Shown here: positions 44,267-55,373 of the stretch, one piece after another | Layout: the number at the start of each line of letters is the position of its first letter | Numbering within the stretch: position 1 is the stretch's first letter | Source: Pseudomonas protegens | Lineage (GTDB): Bacteria; Pseudomonadota; Gammaproteobacteria; Pseudomonadales; Pseudomonadaceae | Length of the DNA: 64,000 nucleotides | Assembly (NCBI RefSeq): GCF_013407925.2 | Contig: NZ_CP060201.1 | Location: 1 to 64,000, forward strand | Reading direction: 5' to 3' | Notes under the pieces: generated by a model | Databases searched by the model: none | What the model saw: the letters and a program-made list of their open reading frames with translations, nothing else | What the model was told of the DNA's origin: nothing | Made by a program: the position numbers and the translations under genes

Positions 44267-45376
44267 TCAAGTCCCTCGGCTTATGTTCCAACCCGTTAAT
44301 TCCAATGCTTCCAGCAATACTTGCGCGGTCAGCGCCGGCACCTGCGCGCCGTCGTCACTGGTCATCGGCTCGCCCGCCAGCAGGGCGTTGACGATGGCCT
44401 CCTCCACGGCCTCGGCGGCCGCGCTGAACAACGGCGAGATGTGATCGTTGTTGAGCATCGCCAGCGGCGAGGTCAGTCCCAGGTCCTTGCGCGCGTAATC
44501 CGCGGTGGGCAGGTCCCGGTTTCCCGTGGCAAAGGCCAGGAAGATGTCGCCACTGGAATCCTCGGTGCCGCCGCCGGTGCGGGCGATGCCAATGGCGGCC
44601 CGTTGCGCCAGGCGCTGGCATTGATGGGGCAAGAGCGGCGCATCGGTGGCCAGGATCACCACGATCGAGCCCATGCCCGGAGTCCCGCGTTCGGCAAAGG
44701 GCGAGACGATGCCCCCCAGCCGCCGCCCCACCGGATAACCGTCCACCCGCAACTCTTCACGCTTGCCATGATTGGCCTGGACCAGGGCGCCGACGGTATA
44801 GCCGCCCTGCTCCGCCGTCAGGCGCCGCGACGCGGTGCCGATACCGCCCTTGAACTCGTGGCAGATCATCCCGGTGCCGCCGCCCACCGCGCCCTCGGCC
44901 ACCGGCCCGGACTCGGCGCTGGCCAAGGCCTGGCGCACCTGTTGCGGCCCCACATGCTGGCCCCAGATGTCGTTGAGCAGACCGTCGTAGGTTTCCATCA
45001 CCACCGGCATGCACCAGTACACGGCCGGGTCCGCCAGGGCTTCGCGCTCCAGGGCGATCAGGGTGTCGCGGACCACGCCGACGCTGTGGGTATTGGTGAT
45101 GGCCAACGGGGTGGTCAGGGTCCCCGCTTCGCGGATCCACTCCAGGCCCGTGGCGTCGCCGTTGCCGTTGAGGACATGGCAGCCGGCAAAGCACGGCTGC
45201 AGCCGCGCGTGCCCATCCCGGGGCTGGACCAGGGTCACCCCGGTGCGTACCTGCTTGCCGCCCACGCGGGTGTTCAGGGTGCTGTGCCCCACCCGTACCC
45301 CGGGTACGTCGGTGATCGCATTGAACGGCCCCGGCGTCCCCAAACCCAGCTTGATACCCAACTGACGTGCTCGCAT
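44267..45376 (-). CDS. P1-family (DmpA/BapA-like) aminopeptidase/esterase
   Basis: 369 residues from an ATG with AAGGAG six bases before it; a GTG two codons earlier is too close to that site. Features of the N-terminal nucleophile DmpA family: ITDVPGVRVGH near the start, VGGGTGMICHEFKGGIGTASR in the centre, and the autoprocessing site G236-S237 in PGMGSIVV, which would yield alpha and beta subunits with Ser237 as nucleophile. Likely hydrolyses N-terminal D- or beta-amino acids or amides. Three bases... to ten bases separate it from the permease gene, so they are cotranscribed. Confidence 0.9.
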   Translation of the reverse strand: MRARQLGIKLGLGTPGPFNAITDVPGVRVGHSTLNTRVGGKQVRTGVTLVQPRDGHARLQPCFAGCHVLNGNGDATGLEWIREAGTLTTPLAITNTHSVGVVRDTLIALEREALADPAVYWCMPVVMETYDGLLNDIWGQHVGPQQVRQALASAESGPVAEGAVGGGTGMICHEFKGGIGTASRRLTAEQGGYTVGALVQANHGKREELRVDGYPVGRRLGGIVSPFAERGTPGMGSIVVILATDAPLLPHQCQRLAQRAAIGIARTGGGTEDSSGDIFLAFATGNRDLPTADYARKDLGLTSPLAMLNNDHISPLFSAAAEAVEEAIVNALLAGEPMTSDDGAQVPALTAQVLLEALELTGWNISRGT

Positions 45377-45385
45377 ATCCACTCC

Positions 45386-46750
45386 TTACAATTTCTGGAA
45401 CGCCGGGCTGTACCGGCCATTAGTGCCATAGAGAATCACCGACAGCGCCAGCAGCCCGATGATCACCATGAGGTCCCGCACAGAGGCCTCAAGCAACAGC
45501 GTGATCAGCAGGTAACCGGCGCCGAGCACAGCCAGCAGCGCCGGCAGCGGCCACAGCGGCATGCGGTAGGGATGCTCGCGATCGCGCAGCCGCACCCGGC
45601 TCAGCAATGCGCTGAGGGCGACGATCAGGTACACCAGCATGATCAACAGCACGCTGAAGGACGTGAGGTCCGCCAGATTCGAGCTAAAACTGAGTACTGC
45701 CGAAGGCATCGCCAGGAACAGCGTAGCCAGCCATGGCGAGTCCCAGCGCGGGTGGATCCGTGTGAACAGGCGGTTGATGCCGGGCGTCCACAGGGCATCC
45801 CGGCCGCTGCTGAACACCACGCGGCCGATCTGGATAACGATGGCGACGATGGCGTTGAACACCGACAGGAAGATCCCACCACTGACGACCCTGGCGAGGG
45901 TTTCGTTGCCATGGCTGGTGAGTAGGTAGCCGATGGGATCGGGGCTGGCCAGCATGGTGCTCAGGGACGGCGCGCCAATCAGCAAGGCGGTCAGCGGCAC
46001 CAACTCGATGATCACCACCAGCACCAGGGACCAGAGCACCGCCTTGTGCACGCCGCGCCCCTTGCATTTCATGTCTTCGGCCAGCAGCACCGCCGGTCCA
46101 TAGCCGTTGTAGGAAAACAGGCCGATACCCACCGCCCCGATCACCAGGGCCCAGGGCGCCATCTGCAACACGCCATGGTCGACGATCTGCGGTTGCAGCA
46201 GGATGCCCAGCGGTTGCGAGGCGTTGCCAAAGCCCAGCCAGACAATGACCAGCAAGGCCGCCACTTCCAGCAGCAGGCAGGTGCCGGTAATCCAGGCATT
46301 GAGCTTGATATTGAGAATGCCCAGCAGATAACTGCAGACCACGATCACCAGGGCCACGGTCTGGGAATCGAAGTTCGTGCCCAGGGCGTTGTTCAGGTAA
46401 GTGGCGGCGCCGGTGGCCAGCACCGGCGGGATGAACAGCAGCATCACCAGCACCGTGAGGAAGGTGGCATAGCCGGCCATGCCGCCAAACACCCGCTTGG
46501 CATACACGTACTCGCCCCCCGCACTGTTATGGGCGCGGCCCAGCTCGGCGTAGCAGAAGGCAAACATCAGCGCCAGCAACCCGGCCATGACGAACGCCAG
46601 GAACACCCCGCTGCCGGCCTGATGGATGGCAAAGGGCGCAATCACGAACACTGAACTGGCGGGCGTCACACCGGAGACGGTGATGGCCACCACATCGAAC
46701 ACACTCAAGGTTGGTTTCAGCGCGCCGTCAGGCGCTGCGGGAGAGCTCAT
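45386..46750 (-). CDS. APC-family amino acid permease
   Basis: 454 residues with about twelve hydrophobic segments; N-terminal FDVVAITVSGVTPASSVFVIAP carries the APC signature after TM1. GAGGATAAC precedes the ATG. It lies immediately upstream of the P1 peptidase gene and divergent from a LuxR regulator, an arrangement I recall from other pseudomonads. Probable import of a peptide-derived amino acid or amide released by the peptidase. Confidence 0.88.
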   Translation of the reverse strand: MSSPAAPDGALKPTLSVFDVVAITVSGVTPASSVFVIAPFAIHQAGSGVFLAFVMAGLLALMFAFCYAELGRAHNSAGGEYVYAKRVFGGMAGYATFLTVLVMLLFIPPVLATGAATYLNNALGTNFDSQTVALVIVVCSYLLGILNIKLNAWITGTCLLLEVAALLVIVWLGFGNASQPLGILLQPQIVDHGVLQMAPWALVIGAVGIGLFSYNGYGPAVLLAEDMKCKGRGVHKAVLWSLVLVVIIELVPLTALLIGAPSLSTMLASPDPIGYLLTSHGNETLARVVSGGIFLSVFNAIVAIVIQIGRVVFSSGRDALWTPGINRLFTRIHPRWDSPWLATLFLAMPSAVLSFSSNLADLTSFSVLLIMLVYLIVALSALLSRVRLRDREHPYRMPLWPLPALLAVLGAGYLLITLLLEASVRDLMVIIGLLALSVILYGTNGRYSPAFQKL

Positions 46751-46955
46751 ATCGTTATCCTCGTGTTTATTGTTGGTCTGAGGCAGAAACGAAATCCATC
46801 GGGCGGGCGCATTCTGGGACGCGCTTGGTGGGAGCTACTCTAGGCAGTGGCGGCGCCTCGCCCAATTCCCCTATTGGAGTACTCCCCTTGACGGCGACCG
46901 GCAAATCGACGAAACCGTGCCACGACACTTTCGCCGAATCAGTGGAGCAAGACCT

Positions 46956-47759
46956 TTGAGTAATCTGTTCAGGGAAGTCGGCCTGCATGCCGGCCTGGGC
47001 CGCACCGTCACGCTGATCGGCAACCCGCGCTTCTGGAAACAGCTGGTGTTGCTGCTGCACCAGGCCACGCCGTTCGACAACGCCCTGGCGATCTTCTACC
47101 CGCGAGAAGGCCCGCCCCAGGCACTGGAGGAATATGACGCCGAACCCAGCAGCAAACCGGCCTCGATGCTCACCTACCTGAACGGCCTGTACCTGCTCGA
47201 CCCGTTCTTCCAGGCCTGCCGCGAGGGCTACCCCAGCGGCCTGTATCGCCTGGAAGAAGTGGCCCCGGACCACTTTCGCCAGAGCGAGTACTTTCTCAGC
47301 TACTTCCACGACAACGTTCTGGAAGACGAGGTGCAGTTCATCCTGCAACTGCCCGATACCGGCACCCTGTCCCTGTCACTGGGCAGTCAGCGCGTGTTCG
47401 ACCGCGAGCAAATCGGCCAGCTCACCACCTTTGCCGCCTGGGTGCTGCCGCTGATGCAGCAGCATTGGCAGCACAGCCAGCTGCGCCCTCAATTGCCGGT
47501 CGCCGAAGAAATGGCCAGCCAGATTCGCGACGCCCTGAGTCATTTCGGCAGCGCCGTGCTGTCGGATCGCGAGCTGGAGATCGCCCGCCTGATCCTGCGC
47601 GGTTTTTCCTCCAAGGCCATGGCCGAGCGCCTGAAGATCTCGCCGGACACCATCAAGGTCCACCGCCGCCACCTGTACGCCAAGCTGGACATCTCCAGCC
47701 AGCCGGAGCTGTTTTCGTTGTTCATCCAATCCCTGGGGCACGACCTGGATAATCCCTGA
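46956..47759 (+). CDS. LuxR-family transcriptional regulator
   Basis: 267 residues if a TTG with GGAG eight bases upstream is used; an in-frame GTG 39 bases earlier is the alternative. The C-terminal LuxR helix-turn-helix reads LSDRELEIARLILRGFSSKAMAERLKISPDTIKVHRRHLYAKL. The N-terminal about 190 residues resemble a GAF/autoinducer-like sensor but do not show clear acyl-homoserine-lactone-binding signatures. Divergent from the permease/P1 peptidase operon, its likely target. Confidence 0.82.
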   Translation: MSNLFREVGLHAGLGRTVTLIGNPRFWKQLVLLLHQATPFDNALAIFYPREGPPQALEEYDAEPSSKPASMLTYLNGLYLLDPFFQACREGYPSGLYRLEEVAPDHFRQSEYFLSYFHDNVLEDEVQFILQLPDTGTLSLSLGSQRVFDREQIGQLTTFAAWVLPLMQQHWQHSQLRPQLPVAEEMASQIRDALSHFGSAVLSDRELEIARLILRGFSSKAMAERLKISPDTIKVHRRHLYAKLDISSQPELFSLFIQSLGHDLDNP

Positions 47760-47815
47760 AGCCATGGATGGGGCTGCAGTTGCCGGTGTTCTCGGGGGAC
47801 TGGGTGGCTGCATTT

Positions 47816-47855
47816 CTGTCTGCTTGCCTGTCTGCTTGCCTGATTGCCTGATTGC
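47816..47855. repeat. Short tandem repeats (12-bp x2, 8-bp x2)
   Basis: CTGTCTGCTTGC is repeated twice in tandem (47816-47827, 47828-47839) and followed by two copies of CTGATTGC (47840-47855). It lies in the intergenic space just before a REP pair and is not coding on either strand. Probably slippage-generated low-complexity DNA. Confidence 0.8.
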
Positions 47856-47860
47856 CTTGC

Positions 47861-47942
47861 GTAGGAGCTGGCTTGCCAGCGAAGGCGTCCTCAAGGGTAA
47901 CGCAACATCCAAGGGCCCCTTCGCCAGCAAGCCGGCTCCTAC
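47861..47942. repeat. REP palindrome pair (BIME-like)
   Basis: GTAGGAGCTGGCTTGCCAGC at the left is mirrored by an inverted copy ending GCCGGCTCCTAC at the right, with about 40 bp between. This is the well-known Pseudomonas REP type. It lies between convergent genes (LuxR and AraC) and may end both transcripts. Confidence 0.88.
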
Positions 47943-47972
47943 AGGGCCGGCGCAGGCGTCGGACTCAGGCTC

Positions 47973-48911
47973 CTACGCGCTCAGGGAGCGGGCGCGGAAG
48001 TCACGGGGCGATTGTTCGAAATGCTTCTTGAAGGTCCGGCTGAAATGCGCCGAATCCGTGAAACCCCACTTGAAGGCAATGTCGGTGATCGACTCATTGC
48101 GCAATTGCGGGTTACTCAGATCGGCGGCGCTGCGCTTGAGTCGCGAGCGCTGGATAAATCGGCACACGCTGTCGCCCTGCTCTTCAAACAGTCGGTACAG
48201 CTGGCGCACCGAGATGTTCAACTGCGCCGCCAGGGATACCGGGGTCAGCCCCGGCTCGTTGAGGGATTGATTGATCAGCTGTCGGGCCTGATCGCGCAGA
48301 CAGTGGCCATGCAGGCCTTGGTCAAAGCCGTCCAGGGTGTCGGCGGTCTGGCGCAGGGTCGGCCCGAGCAAGGCAATCAGGGCTTCCTGCAAGGCCTGCC
48401 CCTCCTGCTGCGCGGCACAGCCGTGCAGATCACCGGCGCAGATCTGCTCCACCAGCAAGCGCATCAAGCGACCACTGGCGCAGTTCTGTGACAGCTTGCC
48501 GAACTTGCGTTGCTGCTCCGGCAGATGCCGGTAGACCTCTTCCCGGCACAGGTGGAACGACGCGTGTTCGATCAGGCCGTGGGGCACGATCTCGCAGGCG
48601 CCGGCCGAATCCAGCAGGGCCATGTCGCCGGGGCCCAGCTCTACACTCTCACCGCCCTGGCTCAGGCGGGCGTGACCACTGCGCTGGATGATCAGGAAAC
48701 AATGGCGGTCGTCGTCCTGGTCGACCTTGGTGCTCTGCCGGGAAATCAGCCCGGCGTTGGTGCGGATCTGCGCCACTTCCAGCCCGGCGTAATCCTGCAG
48801 CCCCACTTCACCGATGAACAGAGCGGGATTGCGCGCCGGGCGGGCCTCGAATCGACCGCAGACACCCTGCAAGGCGCCTACCCAGGAACTGAAACTATGC
48901 GAAGCAAGCAC
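47973..48911 (-). CDS. AraC-family regulator, FeaR-like
   Basis: 312 residues from a GTG with GGAGG seven bases upstream. The N-terminal AraC-binding-like domain (HCFLIIQRSGHARLSQGG, GDMALLDSAG) and C-terminal double helix-turn-helix (SLAAQLNISVRQLYRLFEEQ, IAFKWGFTDSAHFSRTFKKHF) match the FeaR/NahR-type AraC group; FeaR of E. coli activates tyramine oxidase and phenylacetaldehyde dehydrogenase genes. An ALDH of the FeaB type is encoded 2.5 kb away, supporting an amine-related role. The regulator is upstream of the DUF3156 gene and permease, same strand direction. Confidence 0.86.
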   Translation of the reverse strand: MLASHSFSSWVGALQGVCGRFEARPARNPALFIGEVGLQDYAGLEVAQIRTNAGLISRQSTKVDQDDDRHCFLIIQRSGHARLSQGGESVELGPGDMALLDSAGACEIVPHGLIEHASFHLCREEVYRHLPEQQRKFGKLSQNCASGRLMRLLVEQICAGDLHGCAAQQEGQALQEALIALLGPTLRQTADTLDGFDQGLHGHCLRDQARQLINQSLNEPGLTPVSLAAQLNISVRQLYRLFEEQGDSVCRFIQRSRLKRSAADLSNPQLRNESITDIAFKWGFTDSAHFSRTFKKHFEQSPRDFRARSLSA

Positions 48912-49061
48912 TGTGCACCTCCATAAGCCGGTTTCAGACCGCCTTTGTTGTTATGGCGATATCATTAACATGTTATCTATTTGCCAGGCAAGGCGCCTGA
49001 CAGCATGGATAGTCTGTTATGGCTTAAGCAGGGTGTATGCCAGTGCTTACGGTTATGTCGG

Positions 49062-49655
49062 TCAGAATTCTCGCAGAAGCTTGTACAACTCGGTGAAGCT
49101 GCCCAACAGCGCCTGCCGCTGTTCGGCGCTCAGGCGAATATAGCGCCGGAACCCGGGCAAACGGTTGACCACCTCGCTGGCGGCAAAATGCTCCAGGCGC
49201 ACTTGCCACCCCTGTGCATCCCGCCACAGCTCCAGGTGCTTGAAGTCCAGCGGCAGCAAGCTCTCCAGTAACCTGGGGTCATTGCCCAGGCGTTGCAGCA
49301 AGGGCGTCCATTGCCCAGCCTCCCCGGCCAGCAAACGGGCGGCGACACCCTGACGGCGGATCAACCCGGTATGGCGCAAGCTGATTCGCGCCTGCCCGGC
49401 CCCAGCGGCAGGTATCCGCAAGCGCCACTCACAGACCACGATATGCATCAGGAACTGCGCCAGCGCACGCTCATGCACCGCGAACTCCAGCCCCCGTTGC
49501 GGACAGCGAAAGACCGCCCGGGCAACACCGCAAGGGTTGCAGTCGAGCCCCGCCAGATCCCTGCGCAAGTGCCCCAGGGTCACCCCGGGGCAATAGCCCG
49601 AGGGTGCCCGGTGCCACCAGTCAAAGAGGTTTTGTCGCCAGCTTGAAAGACTCAT
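49062..49655 (-). CDS. DUF3156-family protein
   Basis: 197 residues from an ATG with GGAGC upstream that lies within the last codons of the permease gene (35-nt overlap, different frame). Cys-containing N-terminus (SGYCPG, DCNPCGVARAVFRCP) and a soluble fold with no membrane segment. The family of about 190 residues is largely confined to pseudomonads and commonly follows an APC permease gene. Function unknown; the overlap implies translational coupling to amine/amino acid uptake. Confidence 0.75.
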   Translation of the reverse strand: MSLSSWRQNLFDWWHRAPSGYCPGVTLGHLRRDLAGLDCNPCGVARAVFRCPQRGLEFAVHERALAQFLMHIVVCEWRLRIPAAGAGQARISLRHTGLIRRQGVAARLLAGEAGQWTPLLQRLGNDPRLLESLLPLDFKHLELWRDAQGWQVRLEHFAASEVVNRLPGFRRYIRLSAEQRQALLGSFTELYKLLREF

Positions 49656-51141
49656 CGGCCAGTTGCTCCCGAGGACGGTTGTCGGTCTCCGCGGCAAGGC
49701 CCAGGGCCTGCTCCAGCACCTCCTCCACCGGCACCGGCCGGAATGGATTGACCTTCTGCACCAGCAGGGTCCAGACCAGGGCATAGAGGGCGGTCAGGCC
49801 CAGCATGCTGCCAAAGGGCACATAGATGTCCCGCGGGTTCATCCCCGGTGGCGTGATGAACCACATGCCCAGGAGGATCCCCACTGAAGACAGGATCTGC
49901 GGCAGGGGGAACCAGGGCGACTTGTAGGCCCGGGGCAGATCCGGCCGACGAATGCGCAGCATCACCACCGACAGGGTCACCAGCAGATAGGCGGTGCTCC
50001 AGGCACAGACCGCCGCCAGCACCAGGTGCATGATGCTGTCCGTGCTGCCGCCCAGCCACCAGGCATGCAGGCAGGGAATCAGCACCGCCACGGCGATGCA
50101 CAGCAAAGGGGTCTTGAAACGCGGATGCAGGTAGGTGAAGACCCTGGGCAAGGCACCGTCCAGCGCCATGCCGTAGAGGATTCGCGGCAGGCCGGCCATC
50201 AGGGTGTTGATGGTGGCGGCGCCGGCAAACAGCAGGCCAATGCCCAGCCAGATACGGCCGAACGGCCCCATGATCTGTTCGGCGAAATGCGGAATGGCCA
50301 TGGGCGTGTCCAGCAGATGCACGCTGCCGTCTTCGCTCAGGGCGATGTTCTCCACCTGGCGCTTCATGGCCGCGCCATAGATGAACATGCACAGCGCCAC
50401 CCCCACCAGCCCCAGGGCCATGGCTCGGGGAATGGTCCTGGCGGCCTTGCGTACATCCGGGGTCAGCGGCGTGACGAACTCGCAACCGACGAACATGAAC
50501 ATGGCCATGCCCACCAGGGACAGGATGGTCGGCAAGTCAGTCCCCACCATGGAGGCGCCGAACCAGCCGTCGAGCTGCACCGCCGGCGCCTTGATCACCC
50601 CGAGCACGCCAAAGACCATCAGGGTGGTCCACATGCCGAAGGTCAGGATCACCTCGGCACGGCTGAAGGCGGTGATCCCCACCGCGTTGAGCAGGCCGAA
50701 GAACAGCACCAGCCCCACGCCCACCAGCCAAGCGCTGCCGCTCTGCTCCAGCAGGGTGTTGAGGGATTCGAAGTTCACCAGGGCCATGATGCCGCTGAGA
50801 ATGGTTTCCGCCGTGCCGGCGAACACATGCACGATCAGGTAGGCGGACAAGGTGCCGGTGATGGCGAAGAAACGCCCCAGCCCACAGGCCAGGTAGTCAT
50901 AGACCGAACCGTTGGTGGGCAGCAGGCAGGCCGCTTCGGCGAAGGTGGTGGACTGCGCCAGCATCATCAGCAAGGCGATCAGCATCGCTGCGGCGAACGC
51001 GCCGCCGCCGATACCGAACCCGGTGGTGGCCGTGAGGATCACCGGGCTGGCCATGATCAGTCCCACGGCACTGGCCAGCGCCGTGGGAAAACCGACTACC
51101 CCCTGATCCAGGTGACGCTTGAGTCTGTCGTTGAGCGACAT
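49621..51141 (-). CDS. APC-family amino acid/amine permease
   Basis: 506 residues from the ATG giving MSLNDRLKRHLDQG, with GAGG nine bases upstream. About twelve TM segments and the APC features IMASPVILTATTGFGIGGG after TM1 and PTNGSVYDYLACGLG. Divergent enough from the permease at 45386 to be a separate subfamily. Context with ALDH and transaminases suggests uptake of an amine or amino acid substrate for this block. Confidence 0.88.
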   Translation of the reverse strand: MSLNDRLKRHLDQGVVGFPTALASAVGLIMASPVILTATTGFGIGGGAFAAAMLIALLMMLAQSTTFAEAACLLPTNGSVYDYLACGLGRFFAITGTLSAYLIVHVFAGTAETILSGIMALVNFESLNTLLEQSGSAWLVGVGLVLFFGLLNAVGITAFSRAEVILTFGMWTTLMVFGVLGVIKAPAVQLDGWFGASMVGTDLPTILSLVGMAMFMFVGCEFVTPLTPDVRKAARTIPRAMALGLVGVALCMFIYGAAMKRQVENIALSEDGSVHLLDTPMAIPHFAEQIMGPFGRIWLGIGLLFAGAATINTLMAGLPRILYGMALDGALPRVFTYLHPRFKTPLLCIAVAVLIPCLHAWWLGGSTDSIMHLVLAAVCAWSTAYLLVTLSVVMLRIRRPDLPRAYKSPWFPLPQILSSVGILLGMWFITPPGMNPRDIYVPFGSMLGLTALYALVWTLLVQKVNPFRPVPVEEVLEQALGLAAETDNRPREQLADESFKLATKPL

Positions 51142-51254
51142 GATGGTAAACCTCGAAAGCATGGGTTGATGATTGTTGTTCTAGGCATTTCAAGGGCACG
51201 CCTGATGGCGCAGTGCTTGGCTGTCTGACGCATCTGTCTTCATGTTCACACCCT

Positions 51255-51337
51255 GTAGGAGCTGGCTCGCCAGCGAAGGCGTCGGCAAGATCACCGCCCA
51301 ATCCAGTGGCCTCTTCGTCGGCCAGCCGGCTCCTGCA
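51255..51337. repeat. REP palindrome pair
   Basis: GTAGGAGCTGGCTCGCCAGC faces an inverted, imperfect copy ending in CCGGCTCCTGCA, about 40 bp apart. A partial single unit follows at about 51362-51387. It fills the 250-bp gap between the ALDH stop and the permease start. Confidence 0.82.
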
Positions 51338-51393
51338 GTAAACCGGTTGGCCCTGCCCCCGCAGGGGACGGCTAGCCGGCGAAGGCGTTCGGC

Positions 51394-52881
<1,488 letters not shown>

Positions 52882-53106
52882 CTTCAATCCTCGCAGTTGG
52901 ACCTTGTTCGACCCGGACTTTGAGCCCAAAGCCGCATGCCGTCTTGATCCTGGCTGCCGCAAAACTTGGCCCTGGCTGCCAGTCTCGCCGGCTGCACCGC
53001 CGCTGGCAGCCTGGGTCAAGTGCCCTGGCACACAGAGGCAAGCCAGCAGCCGGCAAATGACGCACTAATAGCCCCACGCTGTCCGTGCGATTTCAGGAGA
53101 CTCAAC
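52882..53106. promoter_or_regulatory. divergent promoter region of ALDH and transaminase genes
   Basis: These 225 bp separate the ALDH and transaminase start codons. Composition is close to coding DNA, with AT-richer patches at 52843-52860 and 53060-53070. AGGAGACTCAAC is the transaminase ribosome site. No operator motif stands out. Confidence 0.35.
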
Positions 53107-54441
53107 GTGAGCGAAGCAAGCCGTTTCTGGCACCCCATGCTGCACCCCAACGAAATGAAGCAACGCGAGCCGATCCGCATCGTTCGCGGCGATGGCTGCT
53201 ATGTCTATGACGACAAGGGCCACCAGCTGGTGGATGGCGTTGCCGGGCTGTGGAACGTCAACGTCGGCCACAACCGCCAGGAAGTGAAGGCCGCCATCAC
53301 CGCGCAGCTCGATGAGCTGGAGTACTTCCAGCTGTTCGACGGGGTCAGCCACCCACGGGCCGAGGAACTGTCCCGGGTAGTGATGAACCTGCTGGAGCCC
53401 GAGGACATGACCCGGGTGTCCTTCAGTTCCGGTGGCTCGGATGCCATCGAGAGCGCACTGAAACTGGCCCGCCAGTACTGGAAGCTCGAAGGCCAGGCCG
53501 ATCGCACCAAGTTCATCTCCCTGCGCCAGGGCTATCACGGCACCCATTTCGGGGGCGCCTCGGTCAACGGCAACACCGTGTTCCGACGCAACTACGAGCC
53601 TTTGCTGCCCGGCTGCTACCACATCGACACGCCCTGGCTGTACCGCAACCCCTACAGCCAGGACCCGGAGGAGCTGGGCAAGATCTGCGCCGACCTGCTG
53701 GAGCGGGAAATCCAGTTCCAGAGCCCGGACACCGTGGCGGCGTTCATTGCCGAGCCGATCCAGGGCGCGGGCGGCGTGATAGTGCCACCGGCCAACTACT
53801 GGCCGTTGATCCGCGAAGTCTGCGACAAGTACGGGGTCCTGCTGATCGCCGATGAAGTGGTCACCGGCTTCGGGCGCAGCGGCTCGATGTTCGGCAGCCG
53901 CCTGTGGGGCGTCAAACCCGACATCATGTGCCTGGCCAAAGGCATCACCTCGGGCTACATCCCGCTGGGTGCCACCGTGGTCAACCGCCGGGTCGAGGCG
54001 GCCTTCGAAAAGAACGCCAACTTCACCGGCGCCATCATGCACGGCTACACCTACTCCGGGCACCCAGTGGCCTGCGCTGCCGCCCTCGCCTGCCTGGACA
54101 TCGTGGTCAAGGAAGACTTGCCGGCCAACGCCGCCAAAATGGGCGACTACATGCTCGGCAAGCTGCGGCCTTTCGTGGATCGTTTCGAAAGCGTCGGCGA
54201 AGTGCGCGGCCAGGGCCTGATGCTGGCCCTGGACCTGGTGGCGGACAAGACCACCCGCGAGCCCATCGACCCCATGAGCGGCTACGCCAATCAGGTGGCG
54301 CAGATCGCCCGGGACAACGGCGTCATGGTGCGTCCGGTGGGCACCAAGATCATTCTCTCGCCGCCGCTGGTGATCCAGCAGGCCCAGGTGGACGCCATCG
54401 TCGATGCGCTGGCCGAGGGGCTGAGCCGGGCTCGCCGCTAA
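53107..54441 (+). CDS. Class III (omega) aminotransferase, PLP-dependent
   Basis: 444 residues starting at GTG with AGGAGA eight to ten bases upstream. The PLP Schiff-base lysine is K278 (LAKGITSGYIPLG), the pyridine-nitrogen Asp is in LLIADEVVTGFGRSG, and GGSDAIESALKLARQYW is the phosphate-loop region. Similar in length and motifs to SpuC and beta-alanine/omega-amino acid:pyruvate transaminases. Probably deaminates a terminal amine with pyruvate as acceptor, feeding the divergent ALDH. Confidence 0.9.
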   Translation: MSEASRFWHPMLHPNEMKQREPIRIVRGDGCYVYDDKGHQLVDGVAGLWNVNVGHNRQEVKAAITAQLDELEYFQLFDGVSHPRAEELSRVVMNLLEPEDMTRVSFSSGGSDAIESALKLARQYWKLEGQADRTKFISLRQGYHGTHFGGASVNGNTVFRRNYEPLLPGCYHIDTPWLYRNPYSQDPEELGKICADLLEREIQFQSPDTVAAFIAEPIQGAGGVIVPPANYWPLIREVCDKYGVLLIADEVVTGFGRSGSMFGSRLWGVKPDIMCLAKGITSGYIPLGATVVNRRVEAAFEKNANFTGAIMHGYTYSGHPVACAAALACLDIVVKEDLPANAAKMGDYMLGKLRPFVDRFESVGEVRGQGLMLALDLVADKTTREPIDPMSGYANQVAQIARDNGVMVRPVGTKIILSPPLVIQQAQVDAIVDALAEGLSRARR

Positions 54442-54609
54442 TCGCCCTGACAGGCTGCGATCCATGGAGCCAAAATCGCGGCCTGACTGGACCGAATACC
54501 TGCCAGGGAGGCCGCTTGCGTTTTTCACTGGTCGTGTGCCCAAGGCGCAGGCCCGGAGTGTCAGCCCCGTTGCCAAAGCCCCTGCCCCACGGGCAGCCAG
54601 GAGACATCC

Positions 54610-55284
54610 ATGACCGCGTCCACCTCGCTGCCCGGGGTCCATGAGCTGGGACAACGCTGCATTGCCGCCTTCACCCGGGTGGTGCCCGCCACCCTCTGCG
54701 CCTTCTACCGCATCGACCGGCAATTGCAGGCCCGGGACTTTTCGCTGTACCGCATGCCCGAACCGATGCACCAGGCCTACCTGCAACGCTACCGCCACTA
54801 TGACCCGCTGCAACCGCGCCACTGCGCCGCCGCGGGACGTCCGGTGCTGTCGCTGCACATGGGCATGGCCCACCAGGGCCGCCACGCCACCGAGGTCTAC
54901 CAGGGTTTTCTGCAACGCCACGGCGTGCTCGACGTGGTGGAAGTCCTCGCCTGCGACGGCGAGCGCCCCATCGCCGGCTTGTCACTGCTGCGGGACAACG
55001 TCCTGGGGCATTTCAGCGTCGACGAACTGGAGACTCTGCACGCCTTGCAGGGGCTGCTGGAAATCGCCGCCCTGGCGCCCTACTCCCAGGTCGACCAGCG
55101 CCTGGCGAACCTCACGCCCCGGGAGCGGGAAATCGCCTGGCTGCTGCGGGACGGCGCCGACAACAAGACCATCGCCAGACGCCTGGACCTGGGCCTGTCC
55201 ACGGTCAAGACCCACCTGATCAACCTGTTCCGCAAGGTCGGCGTCGGTAATCGCACCGAACTGGTGAGCTCGCTGTTCCTTTGA
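54610..55284 (+). CDS. LuxR-family transcriptional regulator
   Basis: 224 residues with AGGAGACATCC ahead of the ATG. C-terminal LuxR helix-turn-helix LTPREREIAWLLRDGADNKTIARRLDLGLSTVKTHLINLFRKV. The N-terminal about 155 residues (HELGQRCIAAFTRVVPATLCAFYRI) are a GAF-like sensor, not an AHL-binding domain. Position directly upstream of moaF, a transaminase and an SDR is reminiscent of MoaR-type LuxR regulators of monoamine genes in Klebsiella, an analogy from memory. Confidence 0.83.
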   Translation: MTASTSLPGVHELGQRCIAAFTRVVPATLCAFYRIDRQLQARDFSLYRMPEPMHQAYLQRYRHYDPLQPRHCAAAGRPVLSLHMGMAHQGRHATEVYQGFLQRHGVLDVVEVLACDGERPIAGLSLLRDNVLGHFSVDELETLHALQGLLEIAALAPYSQVDQRLANLTPREREIAWLLRDGADNKTIARRLDLGLSTVKTHLINLFRKVGVGNRTELVSSLFL

Positions 55285-55373
55285 GCGCGCCGCACCTCAA
55301 CCATAAGGTTGATGGGCAACGCCGCCACACGGATCGAACATGGGGCTCTCCTTCGGCAGACAAGAGCCTCGCC

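Noticed and set aside
47816..47942. Possible CRISPR-like array from clustered repeats
   Set aside because: Repeats are short tandem units plus a REP inverted pair; there are no regularly spaced direct repeats with unique spacers and no cas genes.
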